Origin: Apus apus
Taxonomy: Eukaryota; Chordata; Aves; Apodiformes; Apodidae
Direction of reading: 5' to 3'
Length of the DNA: 64,000 nt
NCBI RefSeq assembly: GCF_020740795.1
Contig: NC_067284.1
Location: 103,407,440-103,471,439, forward strand
A program made the position numbers and the translations under genes. Below the pieces are notes generated by a model that saw only the letters and a list, made by a program, of their open reading frames with translations, had not been told where the DNA came from and ran no database searches. This document shows, piece after piece, positions 21,112 through 33,400 of the stretch (positions are counted from its first letter, which is position 1; each line of letters starts with the position of its first letter).

Positions 21112-24100
21112 TTAGTACTCGTCCTGGTCCTCTGGCTGCTGCTCCTCCAGCTCATCGTCCTCTGGTGGGGCGAAGCCCTCCTGGCATGGGGGGACACGGG
21201 CACCTATTAGCCCAGGGATCCTGGCTGGCTCCCACCTTGTGTCCTGTCCTCCTCCCCAGTAGAAGGGGCTCAGCAAAGCCCAAACCCCCTCCAGGGAGTG
21301 AATGAATCATGGAGTCCCAGACTGGTTTCAATTGGAGAGACCTTAGCTCATCCAGTCCCACCCCTCTGCCATGGGCAGGGACACCTCCCACCAGACCAGC
21401 TTGCTCCAAGCCCCATCCAACCTGGCCTTGAACACTGCCAGGGATGGGGCAGCCACAGCTGCCTTGGGCAACTTGTGCCAGTGTCTCACCACCCTCATAG
21501 CCAAGAATTTCTTCCTAAAATCTCATCCCAATCTCCCCTCTTGCAGCTTGAAACCATTCCCCTTGTCCCATCACTCTCTGCCCTTGTCAAAACTCCCTCC
21601 CCAGCTTTCCTGTAGCCTCTTCAGGTCCTGGAAGGTGTTCTAAGGTCTCCCCAGAGCCTTCTCTTCTCCAGGCTGAACGACCCCAAGTCTCAGCCTGAAT
21701 GAAGAGAAGCACCTGCAGGGAAGAGGGGTCCCATCCCACAGGAGGCCAGGGAGCAGGTGAGGGTCTGGGGCCACCAGTGGCGGGGTCCTGGCTCTCACCT
21801 CTGTAGCATAAAGGACACTGATGATGCCAGTGATGATGGGGCTGTTCTCGTTCTCATGCTCCTGGCAGATCAGCTCGATGTCCCGCAGTTTGCTGAAATA
21901 GAAATCTCGCTCCTTCTCCAGCCCGTCCACCGTCAGCTTCAGGTCCATCAGCTGTGGGGACGCCAGAGCTGTCACCTGGGCCTGGGAGGGGACTGAGGGG
22001 AGGGCTCGGCCCCATCCCAAGGGCTATGGGCACAGGCAGGAATGGGCAGGGGTCCTGCCTACCTGCTGGTTGAGCTCCAGGATCTGTGCGTCAGCCTCAG
22101 TGCTCCCATTCCGGGCAGCTGGGGAGTTCTTCCGGAGGATGCCGCTGGGGACAGTGCCGAGGCGAGCTGGGTTCGGCGTGTTTTTAGGGCCGGTGGGGGA
22201 GGTCCTCTGGGGGACTGGGCAGCACATGGGTACCAACAGGTCACTGCTGGGCCGTGGGGCACAGGCAGGGTTCCCCCCGGCGTCGTGCGGGGTGGCAGCG
22301 GGCAGGCAAAGCGCTGGGGGCTGAGCCATGGCTGGAGACTGCCCTGCCTCAGTTTCCCCAGGCAGATCTCACCCGCAGGCCCCTTCTCAGGGGGTGCTCG
22401 TTGCCTGGCTAAGGTTTGCCACAGGGTTCCGGCACAGGAGCATATCCCAGGGGGGTGGCACTCATGGAGGGGGGGGGGACAAACTGAGTACCAAGTGTCC
22501 CTGCAGACCCCCCCACGGCAGGCAGGCAGGCAGCAGGGTGCAGGCAGGGACAGGGAGTGGTGGGCGACACATACACACACGGCCACGGGGTGCAGGAGGG
22601 CAGTGGGGGTCAGCACTCGCCGGGGGACCCTGACATTACCTGCAGTGCCAATGGGTTTCTTGGGTTTGTTGAAGATGTGATCACCTGGGTTTGGGGGGGG
22701 GTGCAGCATCCTGGCCCTGCCGTGCCAGCAGCGGGTTGTACTCCTTCCCGTCGTAGTTGGCATCAAAGAACTTCTTGAACCACTGGATGAACTCGAAGTT
22801 GTCCTGGAATTTACCTTTCACCAGCCTCTCCACTGCGATGATCTGGGGACGGGGGGACATGGAGGTGTTGGGGAGCTACTCCCACACAGCCCCCCCTGTA
22901 AACTAGTCAGGTGGCTTCTGCTAAACCTTTGTCCCAGTTTTTGGGAGTCCCACCACCCACTGCCTTCAGGGTGGGTCTCAGCAAGCTGTTATGATGTCCA
23001 GTCTTCCCGGAGGCCGGTGCATGATGAAGGATATGATGGATCCACTCATGCTCTTTGGAAGTTATATGTGACCAAACCCATGGTTAAACCCACCCCTCAG
23101 TCCCAGGACCATCTGTATGCACCATCTCTTCCCTGATCATAGAATCATCAATCCCAGACTGGTTTGGACTGGAGAGACCTCAAAGACCACCTAGTCCCAA
23201 CCCCCTCTCATGGGCAGGCACTCCTTCCATTAGACCAGGTTGCTCCAAGCACCATCCACCCTGGCCTTGAACACTTCCAGGGATAGGGCAGCCACAGCTG
23301 TTCTGGGCAGCCTGGGCCAGCGTCTCACCACCCTCACAGCAACCTCAGATCTCATCTTAATCTCCCTTCTTGCAGCTTGAAACCAATCACTCTTTGCCGC
23401 TGTCAAAAAGTCCCTCCCCAGGCATCAAGGGCCCACTGAGCTAAGAACAATTGGCCTTTGTGTTCCCAATCTAGATCTATCTGGAACACCTCGGCAGCCT
23501 GGTCCACCTAATGGTTGTTTCTATACTCCTCGGTAGCTGGTTTTCAGGCATCTGGGCATCTACATGCCCTACCTTCACCCAAACTGTCATGGGCAGTACC
23601 CCATGGCCATCCCATGTACACCCCACAGACAACCCCATGGACACCCCAATGGACAACCCCATGGACACCCCTATGGACATCCCATGGACACCCCACAGAC
23701 AATCCCAATGAACACCCCAATGGATACCTCCATGAACACCTCAATGGACACACCTATGGACAATCCCATGGACACCCCCCAGACAACCCCAACGGACATC
23801 CCCATAGACACCTCCATGGACACCGTGATGGATACCCCAATGGACACACCCATGGACACTCCCATGGACACACCAACAGGCACCTCCAGGGACACCCCCA
23901 TGGACCTACCTTGTCCACCCCCATCTTTTTGAAGGCCGCCTGCAGCACCTTGAAGTTGTGGATATACTCATGCTCCAGTTTAGCCTGGAACTTGACCTTC
24001 CGCAGGTGGACGCAGCCAGGAAACAGCATGTCCATGAACTGGCAATAGGCAGCCCCTGCGCCAGACCCGCATGGGGGGGTCAGGGGGGGCAGGCAGACCC

Positions 24101-24252
24101 CCGCCCCGCCCCCAGCCCCCCCGGCGCCCACCGGAGCAGAGCTGCTCGATCTTGGTGTAGTTGAGTTGCAGGGAGTCATTGACCCAGGCCAGCATGTCGT
24201 GGCGGCTCAGGTTCTCGCTGGTCACCGACGTCGAGTACACGTTGACGGCCAT
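21112..24252 (-). CDS. MAPRE3: MAPRE3 (EB3), microtubule plus-end-binding protein
   Basis: Tracks growing microtubule ends and recruits CAP-Gly and SxIP partners. Coding exons: 24132-24252, 23910-24055, 22640-22842, 22063-22214, 21799-21951, 21112-21180. The start is [20 protein letters not shown] and the end is [22 protein letters not shown]-stop, the CAP-Gly-binding EEY/DEY-type tail. The N-terminal calponin-homology domain spans exons 1-3. The coiled EB-homology domain ([19 protein letters not shown]) is in exon 5. Expected length is 280 aa (human 281). Exon 3 contains a 9-base G run (22693-22701); with eight bases the frame matches EB3 ([16 protein letters not shown]), with nine it shifts to a stop. 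This is most likely a homopolymer sequencing error. The ATG exon has a splice acceptor 7 nt upstream of the ATG, so a noncoding first exon lies further right. Confidence 0.96.
21297..21708 (-). mobile_element. CR1 LINE fragment
   Basis: CR1 3' region in complement, from an AATCATGGAGTCCCAGACTGG-type 3' end to the TCTTCTCCAGGCTGAACGACC part. It lies in MAPRE3 intron 5 in gene orientation. It belongs to a different CR1 subfamily 3' end from the 1198 copy. Confidence 0.9.
23138..23425 (-). mobile_element. CR1 LINE fragment
   Basis: Complement of a CR1 3' end (ATAGAATCATCAATCCCAGA) followed by the 3' UTR. It lies in MAPRE3 intron 2, same subfamily type and orientation as the 21297 copy. Confidence 0.9.
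23610..23905. repeat. CCCATGGACAC minisatellite beside the MAPRE3 exon 2 splice donor
   Basis: About 300 bp of 12- and 24-bp units such as CCCATGGACACCCCAATGGA. Its right end touches the donor site of exon 2 (23904-23909). Confidence 0.9.
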
Positions 24253-24259
24253 GCCCCAG

Positions 24260-26426
24260 CTGCCAAAGGTGGGGGGGTCACACCGGGATGGCACCCGCCG
24301 GGACCCCCACCTTGATACTGTGCCCCCCATCCTGATGCTGTGCCCCCCACCCATCTCCCAGCACCAAGGGACACGGGGGGGGCATGGGGGGGCACCAGGG
24401 TGAGGCAACCACAGTGCAGCCCATGGGGACCCCACACCCCAGCTGCACCCCCAGCTGTGGTGGGGGACAAGGGTGGGGGCCCTGGGAGCCCCATTGTGTC
24501 CCAATCCGCCAGGTACTGCCCTGGGGGGGTTGGACACGGCTGTGGTGCAGGATGTGGCTTAGGGTGGGGGGTCCTGGGGGGCAGGACAGATGCTGCCCTT
24601 GTGTTTATGAGCCCCTGGGCCCATAAGCAGCTTAGGGCCCCCCCCGGGCAGCCCCTGCTGGCTGCTTAATCCTGCGGGGAGGGAGTGGGGGGGTCCATGA
24701 GAGCTGGGCTTAGAGGGGCAACATCTGCCGGCAGCACACTGAGGGGGGGGATGGTCTGGTGAGGGAAGGGCCTAGGAGGGGTGGGCTCTGATAGCGGGCA
24801 GGGGGGCTCTGGGGGGTACTCTCGGGGTGGGGGGGGGCTTTAGTGGTGGGGAGCTCTGGGGCTCCATGGGGGGCTCTGGCAATGGAGGGGGACTCAGGGG
24901 TAGGGCTCAGCTGGGCACCACGGGGCACTAACCCCCCCACCCCTCTGTGCTGCAGAGCTGGGGGGGCATCAAGACACGGTCCCATCCCCCAAACACTTCA
25001 GAGAAGGGACTGTCCCATCTGTGAGAGGGTTCCATCCTGCTGTTCCCCCCCCATCCCCCCCAGCAGCGGTGTTAATCCGCTTCTCGGCTCCCGGGGGCTC
25101 CAGTCCAGCTGCCAGGTGGGGGGGCTGGGTGGGGGAACATCACCCCCCCTCTCACCCCTCCACAGCCCTGCTGTCCTGCTGCTGCATCATGCGGGGCTGG
25201 GGGGGGATCTGGGAGGGGGAGCATTGGGGCAACACTGTCCATACCCTGGGGCCGGGGCGGGGGGGGTCTAGGGGGGTCTAGGGGGGTCTAGGGGGGAAAG
25301 GGGGCTTGCCTGCACTCAGCACCTGGAAGGGGGGTCTTTGGTTGGTGGAGGGGAGCATTGCCTGTGGCCTGGGGGGGTGACACCCCTGTTCCCCACAGAG
25401 GGGACCATGAGTGCGATGGTGGGCGAGCCATGGGGTGCAACACAGCCCCCTCCCCCACCCCGTGACTCAGCACCAGTGATGCTGGCACAGCCACACGCCC
25501 TGGTCAGTGGAACCACCACCAGCAGCTTGTCCCCTCTGCCAGGGCTGGGACCCCCAGTGCCCCCCAGCCTGGCACAGCGCCGTGTCACTAGCACACAGCT
25601 GGGGGGAGGCTGGTATTTTTAGCCGTGAAAGCGGCTGGAAATGAGGCCACTGCGGCCACTGCCATGGCCAGGACCAAAGCCACCAACAGCCTTGTACTGG
25701 GGGGTATGGGGCTAGAGGGGTGTGGGGCTGGGGTGTCCCCCCCCTGCTCTGGCAGTGCCGAGCTGAGTCACGCGCGGCACAGAGCCAGGGCCACGCGCAC
25801 TGCGGTGCGGTGATGCCGGGAGAGCTGCGGTGATGCCGGGAAAGCCACAGTGCTCGGCTGCTGCCGGGGTGAGCAGGGAGCTGTGGGGGGGGCTCCTGAG
25901 GGGTGGGGGGCTGCCTGCCCACCCCAGCGAGGGGCGGTTGGCCAGCTGATCTCCTCCCCCGCCCATGACCACTGCTGTCCTTTCCTGAAATAGCTGGAGC
26001 AGCCGGCACACGGCAGAGCCGGAGCAGCGCCAGGCTCCCCCGCGCACACCGGGACACACACACAGGGGCCCAGCGCCCCAAACCCAGCCCCCTCTGCCCG
26101 TGCTGGGAGCCCCCCAGCCCCCCAGATGCCGCTGCCCCATGCCTCGGTGCACTCCCTTTGCCCAGGCTGGCGCCGGCAGCCGCTGGGAGGGGTTTGGTGT
26201 GGGGACGGACCCGGGTGTCACCGCGTCCCGGGTGTCACCGCGCCCCGGGTGTCGCCGGCTGCACCCTGACCCCGCTCCGGCACGCGGCGCGGCCCCTCCA
26301 GGCTCGTCCCCACCCTCCCCAAAGCCGCGCTGGGTTCAAGGCTCTGCACCGCGGCGCCGAGTACGCCCTGGCGTAATGACAGGGCAGCTGGAGCTTGTGC
26401 CAGCCCCAACGCTGGGTGAGGGATGC

Positions 26427-26457
<31 letters not shown>

Positions 26458-27899
26458 AATAATAATTTCGCCCCAGTTCCCTGGCTGCTCTGGAGCAGGG
26501 CCAGGCATGCCAGGGGTCCCCGGGGACTGTGCTGCCTTCGATGCTGGCCGTGTCCCAGTGCGGTGCCCAGCCAGCCGTGGTGACAGGGACACGGGGACGC
26601 TTACCGCTGCATTCTCATTGTCTGGCTGCTAATCCCGGCCTCAGTGGGGAACAAAACGTGGCTCTGCACCGTCCTGCCGGCACCGGAGTGGTGGTGCCAA
26701 GGCTGCAGCTGCCCAACAAGGCCTGGGGCGGCCTGTGCTGGCCCAGCAGCACCGCAGCACTGGGGCGAGCAGAGCTGCTGTGACTGGCAGCTGCTATTTT
26801 GGGAGCCGTCCCGGTGGCTTCTCAAGTGACAAATCCGCCAGGGGGGTGGCAGACCAAGCTGGCGGGGGCCGAGCGCCATGCCCAGCTGCTGTGGTGATGC
26901 CCGGATCATCTAGCTCCTCCAGCACAGGGCAGGGGTACCCAGGGGCTGGCCATTTGCCACTGACCTCCTCCAGTATCCCTCTCAGGGCCACGTCCCGGAC
27001 CCTAAGGGAAGCATCCCTGCGCCGTGCCATGCCATGCCATGCTGTCCCAGGCCACACCAGAGTCCATGCATGCAAATGGGTTTGCTGGGGTGCAGGCAGC
27101 ACCCAGCTCCTCGCTGGGATTGTTCCCCCAGCACCTTTACCAGTTTCTCAGGGGCGTCCATCCCAGCCCATGACAAGGGAAACCGGGAGTTGGTGGCACC
27201 TGCTGGCAATGCCGGGCTGGAGGGAATACGGGATGACCTGGCTCCTGCTAACCCAAATAACTGGGAACAGTCCCGGTGGGAGCACATGCAGAGTGTGGTG
27301 CCACCGGCACTGCCTCCCCCCACCCAGTTCCTCATCCTGCAGCATCCCTGGAATCTCGATCCCAATGGATGCTTCAGCTGTTCCTTGGCACCCCACAGCC
27401 AGGGATAACCCCACTGGTGGGCCCGTGCCATGGCACAGGGTCCCTGGCACTGAGCCCCTCGAGGACAGGCCACACATGCCCTGGTCACCGGGGGGAGGAG
27501 CACGGGGAAGGCACCAGCCCCCAGCCCCGCACAAGCCGGCACCGTCTGATGCCTGTGCTGCCGGCCTGGCCGTGACCCGCCAGGCCGCGGTGTGGCACCA
27601 CGCCGGGGACACTGTCACCGAGCCAGAGCCACCATGGCTGTGCTGGAGCCACCGCCGCCGTGCCAGAGCGACCACCACCGTGCCAGAGCCACTGTCACCG
27701 TCATGGCGCCATGAGAACGAGGGACAAGAGCGTGTCACGGTTTGGCCGGTCACCGCACCCACCAGCCGCCATCCCGGGAGCATCTCCCGCACCGACACCC
27801 ACTCCCAGGGGCTGACAGCATCGGCCGAGGGGTGCCAGCGCTGCACTGGCAGCAACCGGGGCCTGCCAGGCCCCGCTGAGCCCGTGGGTCTCCGCGGCC
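24260..27899 (-). other. MAPRE3: MAPRE3 5' UTR intron (probable)
   Basis: Sequence between the ATG exon acceptor (24260-24261) and the upstream CpG island. It is rich in G runs. It contains a GGGGGGTCTA array at 25261-25300 and a 23-bp poly(A) run at 26427-26449. No coding exon of a known gene was recognised; long frames here are shadows of GC-rich sequence. Confidence 0.55.
25255..25315 (+). repeat. G-run array with strong G-quadruplex potential
   Basis: Three exact GGGGGGTCTA units plus flanking runs of 6-8 G, giving more than four closely spaced G tracts on the plus strand. Confidence 0.8.
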
Positions 27900-28540
27900 G
27901 ATGCCCGGTAACCGGTGGCGATGCCCGATAGGCGGCAGTGATGACCGGCAACCGGCGCCGCGCGATGCCGGGCGGCCCCGACGGTGCCGGGACTACAGCT
28001 CCCGGCGTGCTGTGCCGTACCGGGGCCGCGGCCTCTGCGGACGACGCAGCGGGGGTGGCCCCGGTGAGCGAGGCCGGACCCCGCCGCCGGCGGCACGGCG
28101 GGACCCGATCGCTGCATCCCCCTCCGGTCCCCTCCTGCTCCATCCCCCGTGGCCTTCCCGCCCGCTCCCGGGGGCCAGTGCCGGGATGCGAGCGCTGACA
28201 GCGGCCCGGCGCGGTCCCTCCTCCCCTCCCCACGGCGCGGGCACTCACCGCGCTCGGGCCGCGGCCGCGGCCGCCGCTCCGCTCCCTCCGCACCGCGCCG
28301 GGACCGGTCGGGCCGCCCCGCGCATGCGCCGGCACCGCTGCCCCCCCCAGCGGGTGGGACCGGCAGCGGCGCTGCCCCGCCCCCGGTCGCCATGGTAACG
28401 AGGGCGGCCACGCCCCTCCCGCTGCCTTGGCAACTGGGGGCCAGGCCACGCCCCCGTCGCCGTGGCAACGCCGGCCCCGGCCCTGTCGCCTCCATAGCGC
28501 CCCCTAGAGGCGGGCGGCGCCACCGCAGCCACGGCGCGAT
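27900..28540 (-). promoter_or_regulatory. CpG-island promoter, probably MAPRE3, with ZNF143 site and three RFX X-boxes
   Basis: A dense CpG island, the only one between the MAPRE3 ATG exon and the DPYSL5 3' end, so it is assigned to the MAPRE3 noncoding first exon. At 27992-28017 the sequence ACTACA-GC-TCCCGGCGTGC matches the long ZNF143/Staf motif. X-box-like sites: GTCGCCATGGTAAC (28386-28399), GCTGCCTTGGCAAC (28421-28434) and GTCGCCGTGGCAAC (28456-28469). The transcription start cannot be fixed from sequence. Confidence 0.65.
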
Positions 28541-29319
28541 CCCCCGGGGCCCCCGAGCCCCTCTGAGACCCCTCAGGGCACCCGAGAGTCCCCGGGAACC
28601 GCCGAGGCCTTCTGGAGCCCCAGCGTCTCCTGGCACATTTTGGGATCCCAAGAGCTCCCTCTACGGGACACCCTCAAGAGGCCCCAGAGATCCCTGCCTC
28701 CTCAGCCCGCAGCCCCCAGGTCTCCCCTGGAGATCCCCAGAAGCCCCCTCGGACGTTGGGACACGCAGCCCAGGACCCTTCGGGATCCTTCGCACACCCC
28801 TGCACCTCCCACTCCCCCGTCCTACAGATCCCATGCCCCCGACCCCGTTGCTCCCATTGTGTGTGTGTTCATGCAACTGAGCAGCTCTATGTCCCTGCGC
28901 ATGTCCCCACAACCTGTGTCCCCATGTCCCCACATCCCATGTGTCCCCATGTCCCCACACTCTGTATGTCCCCGTGTCCCCACATCCCATCTCCTCACAC
29001 CTTGTGTCCCTACATCAGGGCTGTGGGTGCTCCTGCTGGCTTCATGAGCCTCACTGGCCCCTGGTGCTGCCTGGTGGCCACATGCTGGACCTGGTGGTGC
29101 CGTGGTGGCCACACGCTGGCAGCTCATCCCAGGGCATCCCGCAGGGGCTGCACGTCTGTACCTGTACACACGTGTGCCGGGCTCCTGTCCCAGGGCCTGG
29201 CAGGGTCGGGGCTGTTCTTGGTGGGGACGATGCCAAATCCCTGCTTTCCAACCCCCCCAGGCACCCCCAGACCTCCCAGTTTCCCCAGACCCCCCCAGTT
29301 TCCCCAGGCCTGCACCAGG
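28541..29319. other. Intergenic sequence between MAPRE3 promoter and DPYSL5 3' end
   Basis: Contains a short CATGTCCCCA minisatellite at about 28890-29010. No gene was recognised. Confidence 0.5.
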
Positions 29320-30460
29320 GCCGGGCTGTGAACGGTCTTTAATGAGCAAACAGAAACGTACGGCAGGTGCTAACGGCCAACACGCAACTACCCGGGGGGC
29401 AAGACCCCTGCCACGGACCCCCACCATGGGTAGGAACCCCGACATCAGGAAGGACCTCTGTGATGGGCGGGACCTCCACACCAGGCAGGACGCTTGTGAC
29501 AGGCAGGACCCTCTCACCAAACCCCTACACAGGGCAGGACCCTCACACCAGGCTCTGCCCACCGGCCCCCACCCCCAGGGACCACCCAGGGGAATGGCAC
29601 AAGGGACGACACGGGACAGGATCGAGGAGGGGGGAGCACCACTGGGGGAACGGAGCCCCTGCTCTAGGGGGGCACACGCACTTGGACCCCCACCCACTGC
29701 CTCAGGCTCCCCAGCAGGGGATGTGGGGAGGGGTGAGGGGGGGTCCTGGCACATTGTGCACAGAGGGGCGGGGCCATGTGTGCACACACGTGTGTAAAGG
29801 AGATCACATGTGCACATGTGTGCGCCATGAATATCTGAGACCATGCACAGTGTGACACATGTGTGTGCACAGGTGTGGCAGCGATGATCCTGCCAGCATT
29901 GTGCATGGAGGGATGCACACACATGTGCACACATGTGCCATGAACATCTCACCAAGGCCATATACATGGTGTGACACACACGTGTGAACACGCGTGGCAG
30001 TGAGGAGCCTGCTGGCACCATGCACGGAGGGATGCACATGTGTGTGCATGCATGTGCAGCGGTGTGCATGCCGTGACGCTGGGGAGGTCATGGTGGGGGG
30101 TCAGGGGTGGGAATCAGGGTGGGGGTCAGCCGGGGGCGGGGGGCCGGGAGGCGTCCCTGCGCCCCCCCTCACTAGTGACACGAACCACTCAGAGCATTTC
30201 CACGGGATGCACAAACAAGTCAAAACTCCACGGACCCAAACCCAACGTGCAAACAGAAAAGGGCCGGGGGGGGGAGCCACGTTCCCCCCCACCCCGTCCC
30301 CACCACCCCCTGGCCGGCCGCGGCCCCCCGGCCCCCACACACTGCTCCCGGCTGCCGCTGTGGCCCTGTGGATGGGCCGGGGGCCTTCGGGGGTCCCCGA
30401 GGGGGGGGACATGGCGCGGGGCCGGCGCCTGGTCCTCAGTTGGGGGACGGGACCCCGGCG
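29320..30460 (-). other. DPYSL5: DPYSL5 3' UTR (probable) with ATTAAA signal
   Basis: From the DPYSL5 stop codon to an ATTAAA on the minus strand (29338-29343). It includes a degenerate TGTGCACACATGTG repeat at about 29755-30070, which would be transcribed. Confidence 0.55.
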
Positions 30461-33400
30461 CTACCAAATGCCGCTCGACCGGCCCCCGGGGGGGGCGAGG
30501 ATCCGGGCCGACGCTCGCTTCGGGACGTGATCATCGATCTGAGAGCCTGACAGGGGGACAGAGAGACAAGGGACAGGAGTGAGCACCGCAGCCACGGGAG
30601 CAGGACACAGCCCTGCCCTGGCACCCCCGGCACGGACCCCCTGGCCATGGACCCCAGTGCATGGAGGGATGGATGAGGGCTGGAGGGGAGTGGGAAGGAA
30701 CAATTGTGCATTGGCAACTGCCCACCGCTGAGTCGCCACTGGACGCTTCCACACCGCTGGCTCACCACAGGGACACCCGCACCCTGGTGGCACCAGCACC
30801 GTGCCCAGACCTGCTGCTCCACTGCTCCCCAGGCTGGCGAGTTGGCCAGCGGTGAGTTGGTCGTGGTGGACAGTTGGCAGTGGGCAGGTGCCCCTGCCCT
30901 GCTGCAGGAGCACTGGGGTGTGGGGGGGACACCACGGGGTGGTGGTGACGGCACTTCGGAGCAGCAATGGGGAAACTTTGGGGTGGCAATAGGGACACCC
31001 TGGGGTGGTGATGGGGACACTTTTGGGAGGCAGTGGGGACACTCTGGGGCAGTGATGAGGACACTTTAGGGTGGTGAAAGGGACACCCTGGGAGGGTGAA
31101 GGGACACTTTGGGGTGGTGAGCACCCAGCCAGCACCGGCGAGCGCTGGGGGGGCTGGGGCAGAACCAGAGGCTGCCAGGCCCCCCGCTCTTACCGGAGAG
31201 GCTGAAGCTGGACTCGTGCAGGTCCCTCATGCCCCCGTGGCGTGTGGCCGGCCGGGTGGGGGTGTCGGCCAGAGGCGTCCCCGTCTCCTTTTTGCCGGTG
31301 TGCACCACGGCGGCCACGTCCCCCAGGTAGGGGCTGCGATCCACCCCCCGCAGCTTCCAGCGCTGCTGGGGGCCCGGGGGGAAAGCAAAGAGAGAGCATT
31401 GGCCTGGGCAGGGGGGGCACTCGGTGGGAGGGTGCAGCAGAGGGGACACTGGGTGCCCTGTGGGGCCAGGGGTGCCAGTGCCTTACAGCGGGGTGTGGGT
31501 CAGCTGGGTGGGTGAGGGAAGGATGGGGACTGGGGGGGGCCTGCAGTGTGAGGATGGGAGTACAGTGAGAGAGGGGGGTGTGGCATGGTGTGTGGGGGGG
31601 AAGGGGGCTGTAGCGTCAGGGGGGGCGCTGCAGCTGGGGAGAGGTCTATGGTGTGGGAGGGGATGAGGCTGAGGATGAGGCTTGTGATGTGTGGAGGGGC
31701 TTGCAACATTGGGGGTCCTGCAGCATGGCGAGGGTGAGGTTGGGGAGGGGGCTGTGGAGTTGGGATGGGGCTGTGCTGTGGGCAGGGGGCTGTGGCTGGG
31801 CAGGGGGATGTGCTGTGGGGAGGGGTCTGAGGCTCGGGAGCAGATGCTGCCAGTGCTGGTGCCATGACAGGGGCTGAGTGGATGACCTGGGAAGCGCAGC
31901 CCCTAACCTCTGGCAATGCCAAGCTGAACCCCTCCCCCAGCAATAAGGTATGGGTGGGGCAAGTTCAGGGTGGTCCCTGCCCTGTTACCCCCAAGCTGGA
32001 CCCCCCGGCACTGGGCATGAGCCCCCAGCCCCCCTGAGAGCGTTGGGACCCCCTGGCTGGCCCTTTCTCTGGGAGCAATGGCAATGGGCAGCCCCCCCAT
32101 TGTTGGGCAGGAGGGCACAGGGGGTCCCCCCACTACCACTATGAGGGACTGCCCTGGGAGGGTGCAGGGGGGGGACCAAGCAAAGGGTAGAACTGGGGAC
32201 AGCCCTGGCACCTTGGCCACATTTCAGGATCACCACAGTGGGACCACCAGACACCAAACCCCATGTGCCAGCAGCACATGGGAGAGGGCTGGTGGGGAGG
32301 CCTGCCTCATGTCCCACTCTGCCTCGTGTCCCACACCACTGGGACTCCCACGGGTGTCACCTCCCACCCGTTCTGGGTCCACTGGCCCCAAGCCATGGCA
32401 TGGCACAGGCACAGCCTTCCTCACCTCCCCCCCAGCTTACCTTCTCCCGCTGCACCAGCTTCTTGTAGACCGTGTCAGGGAAGGAGCGGAGGGGGCAGAA
32501 CTGCCCTGTGCCCTCAGCACACATGAAGACCCCGTTCTCATAGACCACCCGCCCACGGCTGATGGTCACCAGAGGCACCCCATGGCACCGCATGTTCTCG
32601 TACAGGTTGATGTCCCCACCCTGCACCTGGGTGCTGGCTGAGATGGTCCTGGGTGGTGGTGGTGGAATGGGACAGGGTGGTGAGTAGGTGCTGAGGGGTC
32701 ATGGGGACCCCCCCCCTGCCACCACCAGCTGCACCTACTTGGTGGCCTCGGGGTCCCAGACAACGACATCGGCATCAGCGCCAGGGACGATGCGGCCCTT
32801 GCGGGGGTACAGGTTGTGGAGCTTGGCAGCGTTGGAGCTGGTGACAGCCACGAACCGGTTTTCATCCATCTTCCCCCCCACCTGCCACCAGAGCCGGGGT
32901 GGGGCAGTGAGGATGTGCAGGGTCCTGCCCCCTCTCCCTGCCCCCCAGCCCTCCAGCCCATCCCTAATGCCTGGGGGCAGGAGAGTGCTATGCCCTCTGG
33001 TGGGATGCACGCTGGAGGGGGCAAACCCTGTCCTGTGGGAGCTGGGAAAGGGCCCCCTATCCCCCAAAGCTAGAGACCCCCTGCAAAGCTGGAAGCCCCC
33101 CCCCCAACCAAAGCCAGGCCCCCCCATACCACACCACGCTCCCAAATGACGCTCATGCGGTCCTGCACCCCGCTGACACCGTGGGGGATCTTGGTGAAGT
33201 CCTCTCGGCCCATGGCCTTCTGCTTGGTGCTGAAGGGACGGTGGTCTGAGGCCACCACTGCCAGTGTGTCACTGTAGGAGGAGGCGACAGTGGTGGCCAT
33301 GGCGTGGCTGACACTGGGGGGCTCAGGGAACAGGGATGCATGGGGAGGTCAGTGCCCAGGGATAAGGGAGCCTAGGGAGGGGTTGCCCAGGGAGCAGTGG

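Noticed and set aside
23610-23905. CRISPR-like regular repeats
   Set aside because: Units are contiguous and degenerate without unique spacers; this is a vertebrate minisatellite, as are the other arrays here.
26427-26449. Poly(A) run as the tail of a retrocopy
   Set aside because: No recognisable gene body upstream of the run and no target-site duplication visible.
26735-27931. 398-aa plus-strand frame near the MAPRE3 promoter
   Set aside because: Low stop density in GC-rich sequence; no family match; crosses the promoter island.
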